Shown: positions 9,979-19,238, numbered from the stretch's first letter. The stretch: DNA of 64,000 nucleotides from Photobacterium aquae (GCF_001029445.1 NZ_LDOT01000006.1:62001-126000); one strand, 5' to 3'. Notes: generated from the sequence alone by a model not told the origin. Numbers and translations: made by a program.

Positions 9979-10048
9979 TGTATTTACCAATGCGAAATGG
10001 GCTGGCAATTCTATGGGGAAATGAGCGTGAAGGGAAGGGAGAGATGAG

Positions 10049-10076
10049 AGTGGCAAGGTCATTATGCCTTGCCACT
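10049..10076 (-). terminator. Hairpin downstream of ynjF-like gene
   Basis: Perfect 10-base stem AGTGGCAAGG/CCTTGCCACT with an eight-base loop, 40 bases after the 10116 stop. It lacks a clear U-tract, so termination is likely but not certain. Confidence 0.5.
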
Positions 10077-10115
10077 ATCGATCGAGCGTTGTTGTTTGGC
10101 CTGAAAAGGGTTGGT

Positions 10116-10727
10116 TCAGGCTTCTTTGAGGGTAGTGTAACCGGCCCAAATGCGTGTTGCGGTGGTGATCCAGCATAGCGATCCAAAGCACCAGGCAATG
10201 ACGGCGAAGTGTTGAGGCAGTAAGCAGAACAACACAAAACAGACAATGGTTTCAGTGCCTTCGGTCAGGCCGCCGATGTAATAGAGCGATTTTTGCTTAT
10301 AGACAGGGCTTTCGATATTGCGCTTGCCGGCCATGATGGCAAAACTCAGGAAACTGGATCCTGTACCGATAAACGAAAAGATCAGAAAAGCGCCAGCCAC
10401 TGCATTGCTGTCAGGGTTGGCGAGGACGAACCCAAACGGCACCAGGGAATAAAAGAGAAAATCGAGGGTGATGTCGAGAAAGCCACCGCAATCTGTGATC
10501 CCCTGCCGCCGGGCAATAGCCCCATCCAGTCCATCGAAAATACGGTTAGCGACAATAAAGCCCAGTGCGAGTAAGTAATGCTCGAAAATCAGAGCGGGCA
10601 GGGCACATAACCCGATTAGAAAACCGAAGACTGTTACTTGGTTAGCGCTGACCCCTAGTTTGTCGGGTATCGCTGAGATGAGGGTTAACGGTTTACGGAT
10701 CAGAGCGATGGCGTAGCGGTCTAGCAT
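10116..10727 (-). CDS. ynjF: YnjF-like CDP-alcohol phosphatidyltransferase
   Basis: Integral membrane enzyme of 203 residues that joins a CDP-activated lipid to an alcohol acceptor. The full family motif DGx2ARx8Gx3Dx3D is present (DGAIAR, then GG, FLDITLD) around residues 67-90, so it should be active; the substrate is unknown. The start at 10727 overlaps the upstream ATPase stop by seven bases; an upstream ATG at 10763 is possible but deeper in that gene. E. coli has ynjF in the same neighbourhood as ynjBCD, which supports the name. Confidence 0.8.
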   Translation of the reverse strand: MLDRYAIALIRKPLTLISAIPDKLGVSANQVTVFGFLIGLCALPALIFEHYLLALGFIVANRIFDGLDGAIARRQGITDCGGFLDITLDFLFYSLVPFGFVLANPDSNAVAGAFLIFSFIGTGSSFLSFAIMAGKRNIESPVYKQKSLYYIGGLTEGTETIVCFVLFCLLPQHFAVIAWCFGSLCWITTATRIWAGYTTLKEA

Positions 10728-11380
10728 AAGTGATTTTCCTGAGAGGTGTTGGTCCAAGGCCAATGCATTACGATTCCGTCTGCTGGAATATCATCATGGT
10801 CATGGGTCACCATGATCGCGGGGATCTGGCGCTGCTTGATTTGATCAAAGACCCAGCTGCGGAATTCATGTCGAAGTTCTTTGTCCAGTTTGCTGAATGG
10901 TTCATCAAGCAAAACAGCTCTGGGCTCGGATAATAGCATGCGCATCAAGCTAATTCTTGCCCGCTGCCCTCCTGATATCTCGTTGGGCATATGATGGGCA
11001 AGCATTGCCAGATTTATCTGCTCTAATGTTTGTTGGGCGATAGCAACACGTTCGGATTTGCCATAACGACGCGGGAGCCCAAACATGAGGTTTTCCAGTA
11101 CATCAAGGTGGGGAAAGAGCAGGTCATCTTGGAATAATAACCCAATATGCCTTCGGTCAGGCGGCAGGTTAAGCACGCTAGAATTATCCATTTGTACATC
11201 ACCTTGCAAGGTAAATGTCGCGGCAAGATGGCCTGCAATAGCACTGAGAAGGGTTGATTTCCCGCATCCGCTAGGCCCCATCAGGGTGACGATCTCTCCG
11301 GGATTGACCGTAAAACTGACGGGAGCGATAAGCGTCTCTTGCTTGTTAAAGACGGTGAGATTGGTCACAGACAGAGTCAT
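10721..11380 (-). CDS. ynjD: YnjD-like ABC transporter ATPase
   Basis: ATPase of an ABC importer of the thiamine/iron/spermidine type, 219 residues. Walker A GPSGCGKST, signature ISGGQRAR and Walker B AVLLDEPFSKLD are intact, followed by the switch segment VTHDHDD. It overlaps the permease stop by four bases. The gene order binding protein, double permease, ATPase, phosphatidyltransferase matches E. coli ynjBCD with ynjF; the sulfurtransferase ynjE found there is missing. The substrate is not established. Confidence 0.85.
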   Translation of the reverse strand: MTLSVTNLTVFNKQETLIAPVSFTVNPGEIVTLMGPSGCGKSTLLSAIAGHLAATFTLQGDVQMDNSSVLNLPPDRRHIGLLFQDDLLFPHLDVLENLMFGLPRRYGKSERVAIAQQTLEQINLAMLAHHMPNEISGGQRARISLMRMLLSEPRAVLLDEPFSKLDKELRHEFRSWVFDQIKQRQIPAIMVTHDHDDIPADGIVMHWPWTNTSQENHLC

Positions 11381-13149
11381 CCGTGTTTGTACTCCTGTTG
11401 AGGCTTGATTGCCTTAGATTGCATTCGGTTAGAGCGATCATGGCGGCGATAGTGGTTAAGCATAATGACACCCGCAAAGAACAGCAGTGGCAGGAGTCCC
11501 TGCAGCAAACCATAGATCGCCATCACCCTGCGATCCTGCCCGCTGCTCAGGGCGATAGCTTCGGTAGTCAGTGTGCTGATCCTACCGGCACCAAGGAGCT
11601 GCGTTGGCAGATATTGGGCAAGGCTGACGCTGAGCCCGACGGCGACGGCGAAAAATATCGCGGGCTGTACCAGAGGACGTTTTACCTTCCACCACGTTTG
11701 CCAGCCGTTCAGGCCAAGGCTCCTGCTGCACTGATCGAGCCTGATATCGTAACTACGCCATGCTCCATCCAATGCGAGATAGACATAGGGGAACACAAAT
11801 AGCAGGTGGCCCCAGACGACCCAGATAAGATAGTGCTGTCCCGGTACAAGGTAAGTCAGTATCTGAATCCCAAATAGCAGCGATAGCTGCGGAATAATCA
11901 GGGGTAGGCCGATGAGCCATGTCGGCAACCCTCGCAAATAGCGCTGACGGTATTCCAAACATGCAATGGCCATGATCAAGGCGGCAAGGCAGGAGAGGAT
12001 GGCGATACCAAGGCTTGTCGCCAGTAACTCAGTAATAGTATCGAGCTCTTGATGCCAAAAGCGCCCGCTGTATCGGCTAGGGAGCAAATCCGGGAAACGC
12101 CACCTCTGTGCGAATGACCATAGTACAAGAATAGGGAGTACCAGTGCTGGGATCAGTGCGAAAGGCAGGTAGATCCCGCGCCATGTTGTTAGACGTAGCT
12201 GGCGGGTTGTGTGGGGCTTGGGGCCTGAGGTTTGCCAGTTACGACAACGCCTGAGCCCAAGCCACTCCATCAGCCCAAGTGTACCGAGTCCAAGAGCTGT
12301 TACGGCCAGCATTAGGATCGCACCGGCTGCCGCCCGTGGTACCAGAGTCAAATCAGGCTCGTTAAACCATTGCCAAACGACCAGTGACAGTGTTGTTGGT
12401 CTTGTTGGTCCCAGAATCATGGCAACATCCACGACGGATAAGCCATACGCGGCGATCGCAAAAATCGACAGGCGCATTTTCGGCAGCCATTGTGGCAGAA
12501 CCACTTTGTACCAGCATTGGGAGCGGGTGTATCCCAATGCCGATGAGACAGCGAGCAGACGCTGGATATTAAGTTGCTGCAAAACCGAAACGCTCATAAT
12601 GAGCAAGAATGGCGTTTCTTTGATCGCCAACGCCAGCAGCAATCCTAATCCATGAGGATCTTGAATTAAACCGGTTGAATCCGTGCTGTTCACGCCGAAT
12701 AGATCTCCAACTCGATAGAACCAGCCTGTTGGAGACATTAACAGGGCAAACCCGATAGCAAAGGCCACATGCGGCATTGCCAGCATTGGTGAGAGGAGTT
12801 TTTCTACACGGTTCCAGCGCGCTGTTTCCCAATAAGTGGCGAGGATCCAATAGCTAAACATGATGGCCAGCAAGGTGCTGCCCAAGCCGGTAAACAAAGT
12901 TAACCCAATGGATTCAGCCAAGTTCGGCCAATGAATCAGCAGTTCAAAAGCAGAGGGCGAAAACTGGTTATATCCCAATGCCGGGAGCCATGAAAAGGCG
13001 GGGAGGATAATTCCCAGCAGACCCGGCACCAAGGGGGAAAAGCAGATCAATAATGTGGTAAAAAATAAGAATCGGATCATTAGGGTCGTTCGGATAGGGA
13101 GGTATACCTCCCTATCTTTGATTATTGGTTGCCGTAACGTTTTTGCCAT
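11377..13149 (-). CDS. ynjC: YnjC-like fused ABC permease
   Basis: A 590-residue permease with about twelve membrane segments. It holds two BPD_transp_1 modules in tandem, each with an EAA-type loop (SSALGYTRSQCWYKV in the first half, SRSLGLNGWQTWWKV in the second), so one chain forms the whole channel, as in ThiP and YnjC. It overlaps both neighbours: the binding-protein stop by 28 bases and the ATPase start by four. Internal starts such as the ATG at 13080 (MIRFLFF) would remove the overlap. Likely exporter roles are not supported; the module is an importer. Confidence 0.82.
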   Translation of the reverse strand: MAKTLRQPIIKDREVYLPIRTTLMIRFLFFTTLLICFSPLVPGLLGIILPAFSWLPALGYNQFSPSAFELLIHWPNLAESIGLTLFTGLGSTLLAIMFSYWILATYWETARWNRVEKLLSPMLAMPHVAFAIGFALLMSPTGWFYRVGDLFGVNSTDSTGLIQDPHGLGLLLALAIKETPFLLIMSVSVLQQLNIQRLLAVSSALGYTRSQCWYKVVLPQWLPKMRLSIFAIAAYGLSVVDVAMILGPTRPTTLSLVVWQWFNEPDLTLVPRAAAGAILMLAVTALGLGTLGLMEWLGLRRCRNWQTSGPKPHTTRQLRLTTWRGIYLPFALIPALVLPILVLWSFAQRWRFPDLLPSRYSGRFWHQELDTITELLATSLGIAILSCLAALIMAIACLEYRQRYLRGLPTWLIGLPLIIPQLSLLFGIQILTYLVPGQHYLIWVVWGHLLFVFPYVYLALDGAWRSYDIRLDQCSRSLGLNGWQTWWKVKRPLVQPAIFFAVAVGLSVSLAQYLPTQLLGAGRISTLTTEAIALSSGQDRRVMAIYGLLQGLLPLLFFAGVIMLNHYRRHDRSNRMQSKAIKPQQEYKHG

Positions 13150-14312
13150 TCAAGCTCTATGGCGGTAAGCCAGCTAGGATGGGGTTCCGGTATGGATTTA
13201 TACAGCGTGAATTCGGCACCGCCATTTTTCGCTAAAACTTCTTTCTTGAGCACTGAAGGATCTCCCCAGATCGCGGCATCAGCTTTTCGTACTTGAGCCT
13301 CAGGGCTCATCAAAAAGTTAATGGCAACCAGAGCGCCGGCCTTGGCCTGAGCGTTCCAAGGAATAGCGAGAAAATGGATATTGGACAGTGCCCCTTGCTC
13401 AAAGGCATAGGTGTGGGCAGATTCGGTCAGGTTACCATTTTCAATTGCAGCGCTAGCGGCATTGGGATTGAAGGTGATGGCCAGCAATAGTTGTTGGTCG
13501 TCCAGAAGCTGAACGGTTTCGCTAGTTCCAGACGGGAACTTGCCCCCTTTCTGCCAAGCTACAGGGTGCAGGGCGTCAAGATACTGCCAAAGTGGAGCAG
13601 TTGTTTGTTCAAACCGTTCCTTTTCGGATTTTATATCAATGGCGTGGTACAGGGTATCCGGATTGGCGGCCAGTTCGATGAGGGCAGCTTTCAGAAAGCT
13701 GCTGCCATGAAACTCTGGTGGCTGCGGGTAACTGATTTTTCCCGGATGCGATTTGGCGACATCTAGCAGCTGGGCAAAGCTCGTAGGTGGATTGCGCAGT
13801 GTTTGGGTATCATGAATGAACACTAGCTGACCAACCCCCCACGGCGCTTCAAGTCCATCGGTCGATTCCGTAAAGTCTTTGTCGATGGGTAACCGGGTAT
13901 CGACATACTGCCAGTTAGGGAGGCGCTGGGTAAATGGCCCAAACAATAGTTTACCCTGCTTCATGGAGCGGAAGTTTTCACCGTTGATCCACACGAGATC
14001 GACACTGCCGCCACTATTCTTTCCGGCGCTCTTTTCCGCAAGCAAGCGCTGTGTCGTTTCGGCGATATCGGCAACTTTGACATGCTTGAGGGTGACGCCA
14101 TACTGAGCCTGCAGTTGGCGGCCAGCCCAACGCAAATAGTCATTGATTTCCTGGCTGCCGCCCCACGCATTGAAATAGACGGTTTGTCCCTCGGCTTGTT
14201 GAAGAACGCCAGGCCAATCAAGGGGAATGTCATTGGTTGCCTCGGGTTTGGCGTTGGCTGCCGATATACCGGCAGCCATCATCATCGCTAATCCTAACAG
14301 GTGTTTTTTCAT
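13122..14312 (-). CDS. ynjB: YnjB-like periplasmic binding protein
   Basis: Extracellular solute-binding protein of 396 residues with a clear signal peptide (MKKHLLGLAMMMAAGISAANA). The mature start and the segment VYFNAWGGSQEINDYLRW, then GSVDLVWINGENF, are typical of the YnjB group of iron/thiamine/spermidine-type binding proteins. First gene of the ynjBCD-ynjF-like operon, ten bases after the VTT-flavoprotein gene. The ligand cannot be read from the sequence. Confidence 0.83.
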   Translation of the reverse strand: MKKHLLGLAMMMAAGISAANAKPEATNDIPLDWPGVLQQAEGQTVYFNAWGGSQEINDYLRWAGRQLQAQYGVTLKHVKVADIAETTQRLLAEKSAGKNSGGSVDLVWINGENFRSMKQGKLLFGPFTQRLPNWQYVDTRLPIDKDFTESTDGLEAPWGVGQLVFIHDTQTLRNPPTSFAQLLDVAKSHPGKISYPQPPEFHGSSFLKAALIELAANPDTLYHAIDIKSEKERFEQTTAPLWQYLDALHPVAWQKGGKFPSGTSETVQLLDDQQLLLAITFNPNAASAAIENGNLTESAHTYAFEQGALSNIHFLAIPWNAQAKAGALVAINFLMSPEAQVRKADAAIWGDPSVLKKEVLAKNGGAEFTLYKSIPEPHPSWLTAIELEWQKRYGNQ

Positions 14313-14321
14313 TGTCGCTCC

Positions 14322-16595
14322 CTATTTTTCGGTAACAGTCGGTTCGGCTTTTTGAACAGTACGTTGCATTGCTGGTGGTTCGACAATGTTGGTTTCAGTT
14401 GCTTCCGTGCTGTCACCGGGTTTCGGTTCTTGTTGGGGATGTGATGGGCCGCGCATCCAGCGATGATATTTTTCTACCCATGCCAATAGTCCCTGCGGTG
14501 CATTGTCCTTTTTCCAAACGCCAGCGGTGTATTTGGCCGCTTCGCTCATCGTTGGATAGGGGTGTACGGTACCGAGGATTTTGTTGAGCCCTAAGCCATG
14601 ACGCATTGCCAAGGTGAATTCGGCTAGTAGTTCTCCGGCGTTATGGCCGACTATGGTCGCCCCAAGAATTTTATCCTTGCCTTTGGCGGTGATGACTTTG
14701 ATAAACCCATGGTCCTCACCATCGGTAATTGCCCGGTCGAGATCATCAATACCGTAGGTAACAATATCAAAATCAATGCCTTGTTGCTTGGCTTCTTTCT
14801 CATTGAGGCCCACCCTTGCAACTTCCGGCGATGTGTAGGTCGCGGCAGGCAAGACGGAATAGTCAGCCTTGAATTTCTTGAATTGGCCAAACAGGCCATT
14901 GACGGCGGCATACCATGCCTGATGGGCGGCAGCATGGGTCAGCTGGAACGGACCTGCAACATCACCGACGGCATAAATATTGGGATAGCAGGTTTGAAGA
15001 TAGTCATTGACTTCCACCGTACCTCGCTTGGTTGTGGTAATGCCCAGATCCTCAAGGCCGAACCCCTGAACATTGGCAACACGGCCAAGGGCCAACATAA
15101 CGGCATCAAACTCGATAACAGACTGGGTACCATCGGCCGTTTCGAGAACAGCGCGAGCCGAATTCACTGAAGAGCCGTCAGAAGGCTCAAAGCGAACAGC
15201 CTTGTGCCCGATTTTCACAGATACGCCGTCGGCAACGAGGCTCTGTTGAACAAGCGTGGCTGCATCGCTATCTTCACGGATGAGGAGCTGTTCTGCCATT
15301 TCGACCAATGTAACTTCGCTGCCTAGGCGCTGGAAGCTTTGCGCCAGCTCACAGCCAATGGGTCCACCACCTAGTACCAGCAGGCGCTTGGGCTGTTGGT
15401 CGAGTTGCCAGATCGTATCGGATGTCAGGTAATGGACTTTGTCCAGACCGGGGATTGCCGGCACGAGAGGGCGGGCCCCCGTTGCAATGACGATATTGCG
15501 GGTGGTGATTCGCTCGCCATTCACTTCAATTTCCCACGGTGAGAGGATTGTTGCCTCGCCTTGGATACAATTGACGCCCAAGTTTGTGTAGCGCTCGATA
15601 CTGTCATGAGGCTCGATTTTGGCGATAACCTGATGGATTCGCCCCATTACCTGCTTAAAATCAACGCTGGCTTTACCAGTATGGATACCGAACTCCTTGG
15701 CTCGGGTGATTTCAGCCATCGTATGGGCTGCTCGGATAATGGCTTTTGATGGGACGCAGCCCGTGTTGAGGCAGTCTCCTCCCATTTTGTGGCGTTCAAT
15801 CAGGGTGACTTTGGCTTTGACCGCAGCGGCAATGTAGGCACTCACCAAGCCACCGGCTCCCGCGCCGATCACCACCATGTTCTGGTCAAAGTGGCTTGGC
15901 TTTTCCCATTGGGCGTAAAGGCGGCGTTTGTTGGCGATCCCCATTCCTGCCTTGGCCAATAATGGGAACAGGCCCAGTAATGCCAGTGAGATTAATACCG
16001 GCGCAGAGATGATTCCGCTCAGAGATTCAATCTGACCGAGCTGGGTTCCTGCGTTGATATAGACAGCCGTACCGGCCAGCATGCCAACTTGGCTGACCAC
16101 AAAGAAAATACGGGTGCTGATAGGCGTTAACCCCATCAGAAGATTGACAAGGAAAAACGGGAAAATGGGTATCAGGCGCAGGGTGAAGAGATAAAAAGCA
16201 CCATCTTTCTTGACGCCGTTGTTGATTGCGGACAGTCGTTGCCCGAATTTAGCCTGAACCCAGTCACGTAGGATGAAACGGCTGAACAGAAAAGCAAGGG
16301 TTGCGCCGATGGTACTGGCGAAAGACACCAGTAGCAGGCTCCACCAGAATCCAAATAAGGCGGCACCAAGGAGTGTCATAATCGCTGCGCCGGGCAAGGA
16401 TAGGGCTGTGACAGCGACGTATACGGCAAAATACACCAGACTCGCGGTGATGGGGTTACTGGTAATCGTATCTTGCAGGGCGATCTGCTGTGCCTTGGCA
16501 TTTTCCAGAGTGAAATAGGCCCCTAAATCAAACCCAATCCATAATCCGATTAGTGCGACAACGATTCCGGTTATTAGCAGTTTTTTTCTGTCCAT
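14322..16595 (-). CDS. VTT-domain membrane protein fused to pyridine-nucleotide-disulfide oxidoreductase
   Basis: A 757-residue fusion. Residues 1 to about 225 form a TVP38/TMEM64 (VTT, SNARE-associated) membrane domain with the loop PGAAIMTLLGAALFGFW and the segment LRLIPIFPFFLVNLLMG. Residues from about 235 form a complete FAD/NAD oxidoreductase like mercuric reductase and dihydrolipoamide dehydrogenase: FAD site VIGAGAGGLVSAY, redox-active disulfide GGDCLNTGCVPSKA, NAD site LGGGPIGCELAQ, second FAD motif YAVGDVAG, and a dimerisation domain with the HPYPTMSEAA histidine. The last 45 residues are charged and low-complexity. Substrate unknown; the CxxxxC pair shows it moves electrons between NAD(P)H and a thiol or metal. 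Confidence 0.88.
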   Translation of the reverse strand: MDRKKLLITGIVVALIGLWIGFDLGAYFTLENAKAQQIALQDTITSNPITASLVYFAVYVAVTALSLPGAAIMTLLGAALFGFWWSLLLVSFASTIGATLAFLFSRFILRDWVQAKFGQRLSAINNGVKKDGAFYLFTLRLIPIFPFFLVNLLMGLTPISTRIFFVVSQVGMLAGTAVYINAGTQLGQIESLSGIISAPVLISLALLGLFPLLAKAGMGIANKRRLYAQWEKPSHFDQNMVVIGAGAGGLVSAYIAAAVKAKVTLIERHKMGGDCLNTGCVPSKAIIRAAHTMAEITRAKEFGIHTGKASVDFKQVMGRIHQVIAKIEPHDSIERYTNLGVNCIQGEATILSPWEIEVNGERITTRNIVIATGARPLVPAIPGLDKVHYLTSDTIWQLDQQPKRLLVLGGGPIGCELAQSFQRLGSEVTLVEMAEQLLIREDSDAATLVQQSLVADGVSVKIGHKAVRFEPSDGSSVNSARAVLETADGTQSVIEFDAVMLALGRVANVQGFGLEDLGITTTKRGTVEVNDYLQTCYPNIYAVGDVAGPFQLTHAAAHQAWYAAVNGLFGQFKKFKADYSVLPAATYTSPEVARVGLNEKEAKQQGIDFDIVTYGIDDLDRAITDGEDHGFIKVITAKGKDKILGATIVGHNAGELLAEFTLAMRHGLGLNKILGTVHPYPTMSEAAKYTAGVWKKDNAPQGLLAWVEKYHRWMRGPSHPQQEPKPGDSTEATETNIVEPPAMQRTVQKAEPTVTEK

Positions 16596-16609
16596 ATTGA
16601 GTGCTCCCG

Positions 16610-17206
16610 TTATTGGCCCTGCGGAGTGTCTGTCTTGTTGGTTGTGTCGCTATCTTGCTGCTGAGGCTGAATCGGTAAACTGCAAAACCCCTGCTCAGGT
16701 ACATCAAGGGCGGTATTGAACTTGGCCGATAGGTTCTGAAAAGCAACCAAGGCGGTCAGTTCAACGATAGCATCTTCGTCATACCATTGGCTGAGGGTCG
16801 ATAGCATATCGTCAGTAACTTTCTGGCCTGTGATCGTCATCGCTTCTACGTAGTGCAACACGGCAATTTCTTCTGCATTGAATAGGTTGCTGTGCTGCCA
16901 ATTAGCCAGTGCTTTGATTTTTTCGACTGAATCACAGCGTTCAGCCAGCTTCATGCCATTGGCGTCAACACAGAAGGCGCAATCGTTGAGTTGCGAGACG
17001 CGGACACAGATCAGCGAACGGATCACTGGTGCGAGGGGGGATGATGAGCGGTCAAGAAAGCCGAAAAAACCTGCGACTAGCCAGAATAAGGTTGGGCGAC
17101 GCCCCCACAACTTGGCGGGATTGAGTACATTGCCGTAGTGTCGCTTCTGAAGCCACAGTAGGGGCCGGACAAAAATAGAATAACGACGTTTGGATGGGAT
17201 GCGCAC
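16610..17206 (-). CDS. AhpD-like / carboxymuconolactone decarboxylase family protein
   Basis: A 198-residue protein with the AhpD/CMD core: a helix-rich domain carrying the redox CxxC in LNDCAFCVDANGMKLAE (around residues 75-92), the usual peroxidase/disulfide reductase site. It precedes the VTT-flavoprotein gene by 14 bases, so the two are probably co-transcribed and may work as a redox pair. A glutamine/threonine-rich tail of about 20 residues ends the protein. The exact reaction is unknown. Confidence 0.8.
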   Translation of the reverse strand: MRIPSKRRYSIFVRPLLWLQKRHYGNVLNPAKLWGRRPTLFWLVAGFFGFLDRSSSPLAPVIRSLICVRVSQLNDCAFCVDANGMKLAERCDSVEKIKALANWQHSNLFNAEEIAVLHYVEAMTITGQKVTDDMLSTLSQWYDEDAIVELTALVAFQNLSAKFNTALDVPEQGFCSLPIQPQQQDSDTTNKTDTPQGQ

Positions 17207-17349
17207 ATTAACCTCTCTGAATGTCTATGGTTTGCAAGAAAAAACTGCAAGCCTGTCATTATCACCGATATGCTGGTGCATTTGTGAGACTAGACCTTAC
17301 CAAGAGGCGGATTATTTCAGTTTAATTGAAAAAAGTGCTTTAAATTCTT

Positions 17350-17742
17350 TTAGTTGATGCTTATTTGTACAGTTCTGGGTTGGTTATTGGTAACCATATG
17401 TTTTGGCACGGCCTCTGCAATCAGCAAATAGCCGCAAACAGCGATGGGCACGAAAGCCAACAGCATGGTTTTACCGATATGGTAGTTTCGATACCAGTAC
17501 TTCCTCGCTCGTATGCGCAGCAAGATGCCCCACAGTAGAAGGGAACTGTTACTGAGCAGGGTCCAGGTAACCGTATCTCTAAGAGCTGTGATCGACGTGT
17601 AATCCTGCTGTACGAGGAAGAGGGTTAGCATTGGGGGGAAAAGACTGATCAGGACCAGCCAGCGCATTAGGCGTGGCCATTTACCAAACGTATCCTTGAA
17701 CACACGTTCATTTTGTCCCGGGAATGGTTTGGAATAACTCAT
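17350..17742 (-). CDS. Hypothetical inner-membrane protein
   Basis: A 130-residue protein not recognised. It has three hydrophobic segments (about residues 27-45, 57-76 and 91-109), a cytoplasmic N-terminus with charged residues, and a basic loop RIRARKYWYRNYHIGK between segments two and three. It stands alone, 143 bases downstream of the start of the AhpD-like operon, on the same strand. Confidence 0.6.
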   Translation of the reverse strand: MSYSKPFPGQNERVFKDTFGKWPRLMRWLVLISLFPPMLTLFLVQQDYTSITALRDTVTWTLLSNSSLLLWGILLRIRARKYWYRNYHIGKTMLLAFVPIAVCGYLLIAEAVPKHMVTNNQPRTVQISIN

Positions 17743-18221
17743 ACTACCTCCACGATTCAGTTGTGTTCATTCTAACCTTGGCCTGAACGAAAGAAAGTAT
17801 GGAGCAAGATCAGCGAGTAGCTTTGTGAGGAGATTCAATATTTGACGGAGTCTGACAAAAATTTGTCATATCAATGTTGATCTTGTTCTGATTTACTTGT
17901 CATGCTGGCAAAAAGGCGAGGTGTGGCGGTTGGTGTGTTCTGCTTCTCTTGAGACTTTGTCTAATGTCCTCGTTCTCACGCTGTTGTTTATATTTTTATG
18001 CCACTGAGTTTAGTGAACCTGTGTTAGGGCTTTTATTACGGTGTCTTATTGCGCATGAGTGCATATATTTAATATATAGGTCAGCGACCAGCCTAATTAT
18101 TACTGGATTATAAATAAATGGCAGGGTTAATTCATTAAGGGAATTTATAATTAATGGAATATAAATAAATCTTAATTATTATTAACGGGCTTAATGGTTT
18201 TATTAATGGGAATAAATAAAA
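17743..18221. other. Intergenic region with one palindrome
   Basis: About 480 bases without a supported gene. A TGACAAA-AA-TTTGTCA palindrome (17853-17868) lies 111 bases upstream of the 17742 start and could be an operator. The part from 18040 to 18220 is very AT-rich and featureless. Confidence 0.5.
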
Positions 18222-18243
18222 AAAGAGACCCGAAGGTCTCTTT
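18222..18243 (-). terminator. Terminator of tfoY
   Basis: Perfect stem AAAGAGACC/GGTCTCTTT with a CGAA-type tetraloop and a T run on the minus strand, about 27 bases past the tfoY stop. Confidence 0.92.
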
Positions 18244-18269
18244 CTAAATTCTGTTTATTAATACCTAAA

Positions 18270-18860
18270 TTAGTTTAGGTCATTCAAAAGTTGTTGACGG
18301 CGTTCTGGTGGAATAACTGTCCAGTGTCTGCCGCTGATTGCGCCTTCTAGTTGCCATAGCATATCGATGGCTAGGCTGCCGCTGTGTGTGGCTTGTAGGG
18401 CTTTAAACGCATTGATTGAGCCAGCATTTTTTAGCTCTTCAATGGTAGCGATGCCTGCTTTCTTCAGCATACGCTCGTTGGCTAGGCGCAGGTTTGGTAG
18501 ATCTTTGATGCGCTCAGGGCCTGTGGTTGTCTTGGTGACTTTATCAACTTGAGCTGCCTCAAGTGATTGTTTTGCATGCTCTAGAATTTTTTCTGGTTGC
18601 TGCCACCATTCTTCAGGAATGGCATAGTGCTTGGTAACAACAGGAAAGCCACGCTTTTTATAAATATATGGTTCTAAGCCTGCGTCTTTGAATCCAGTTT
18701 CATTAGAAGCATTAGCACGCAGGTGAAGTTTATTATTTACGACTAGCGCGAACATCGTTTCGCCGGAAAAAATACCATAACCACCAAACATAGAACGTGA
18801 TTTGATATTACCAAAACATTGGAATAGTCGTAATGAGTCTTTAAGTACTGGTTTGTCCAT
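18270..18860 (-). CDS. tfoY: TfoX/Sxy family regulator, TfoY type
   Basis: A 196-residue regulator with the TfoX N-terminal domain ([20 protein letters not shown]) and the TfoX C-terminal domain ([18 protein letters not shown]). Members of this family act with CRP or other factors to induce competence, motility or type VI secretion genes. The presence of a GEMM-I c-di-GMP riboswitch in its leader identifies it as the tfoY type rather than tfoX, because the well-known Vc2 aptamer of Vibrio cholerae precedes tfoY. In V. cholerae, TfoY promotes motility and T6SS at low c-di-GMP; the same role is inferred here. It is monocistronic, with its own terminator. Confidence 0.88.
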   Translation of the reverse strand: MDKPVLKDSLRLFQCFGNIKSRSMFGGYGIFSGETMFALVVNNKLHLRANASNETGFKDAGLEPYIYKKRGFPVVTKHYAIPEEWWQQPEKILEHAKQSLEAAQVDKVTKTTTGPERIKDLPNLRLANERMLKKAGIATIEELKNAGSINAFKALQATHSGSLAIDMLWQLEGAISGRHWTVIPPERRQQLLNDLN

Positions 18861-18981
18861 GTGTCTTCTCTGTAAATAAGTTAGAAGTCACCAAACAACA
18901 GAGCGTGGAGAAAGAATAGCAAAGATACACAACAGGTTATGTCAGACAATAACGAATATTTTCTGAAATGATGATTGCTAT

Positions 18982-19095
18982 ATCCATCGGCAACCCCGCT
19001 ACCTTAAGTTGAATAAAAAATAGGTATATATTCAGCTCTTAGGCCGGAAGCTTTGCGTCCCTACCTTTCGATAGGTTTGCCTTGTTCGTGACCTG
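18982..19095 (-). promoter_or_regulatory. GEMM-I cyclic di-GMP riboswitch upstream of tfoY
   Basis: Read on the minus strand, the segment contains every conserved block of the class I c-di-GMP aptamer in order: GTCACGAACAAGGCAAACC, then a GAAA tetraloop (CGAAAG), then GGGACGCAAAGC, TCCGGCCTAA, a variable AT-rich stem, and the 3' block GGTAGCGGGG followed by TTGCCGATGG. The base that selects c-di-GMP over cGAMP (G20 in Vc2 numbering) reads as G. The aptamer ends about 120 bases before the tfoY ATG. Whether it turns expression on or off cannot be told by eye. Confidence 0.96.
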
Positions 19096-19145
19096 GTAAG
19101 AATATCATTAGTTGATAAATTTGAACTTGCTCCCAATTTTGGTTT

Positions 19146-19161
19146 TGTGACTCTTGTCACA
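19146..19161 (-). promoter_or_regulatory. Perfect CRP-type site upstream of tfoY riboswitch
   Basis: TGTGACTCTTGTCACA is an exact TGTGA-N6-TCACA palindrome. It lies about 50 bases before the 5' end of the aptamer on the minus strand, a distance suited to class I activation if transcription starts near 19092-19100. Confidence 0.7.
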
Positions 19162-19238
19162 TATTTTCATTCAGATGGCTGATAAAGGCAACGCATTTTT
19201 GATTTTCGTTCGATAAGTATCGGTCAAAATTGTAAAAA

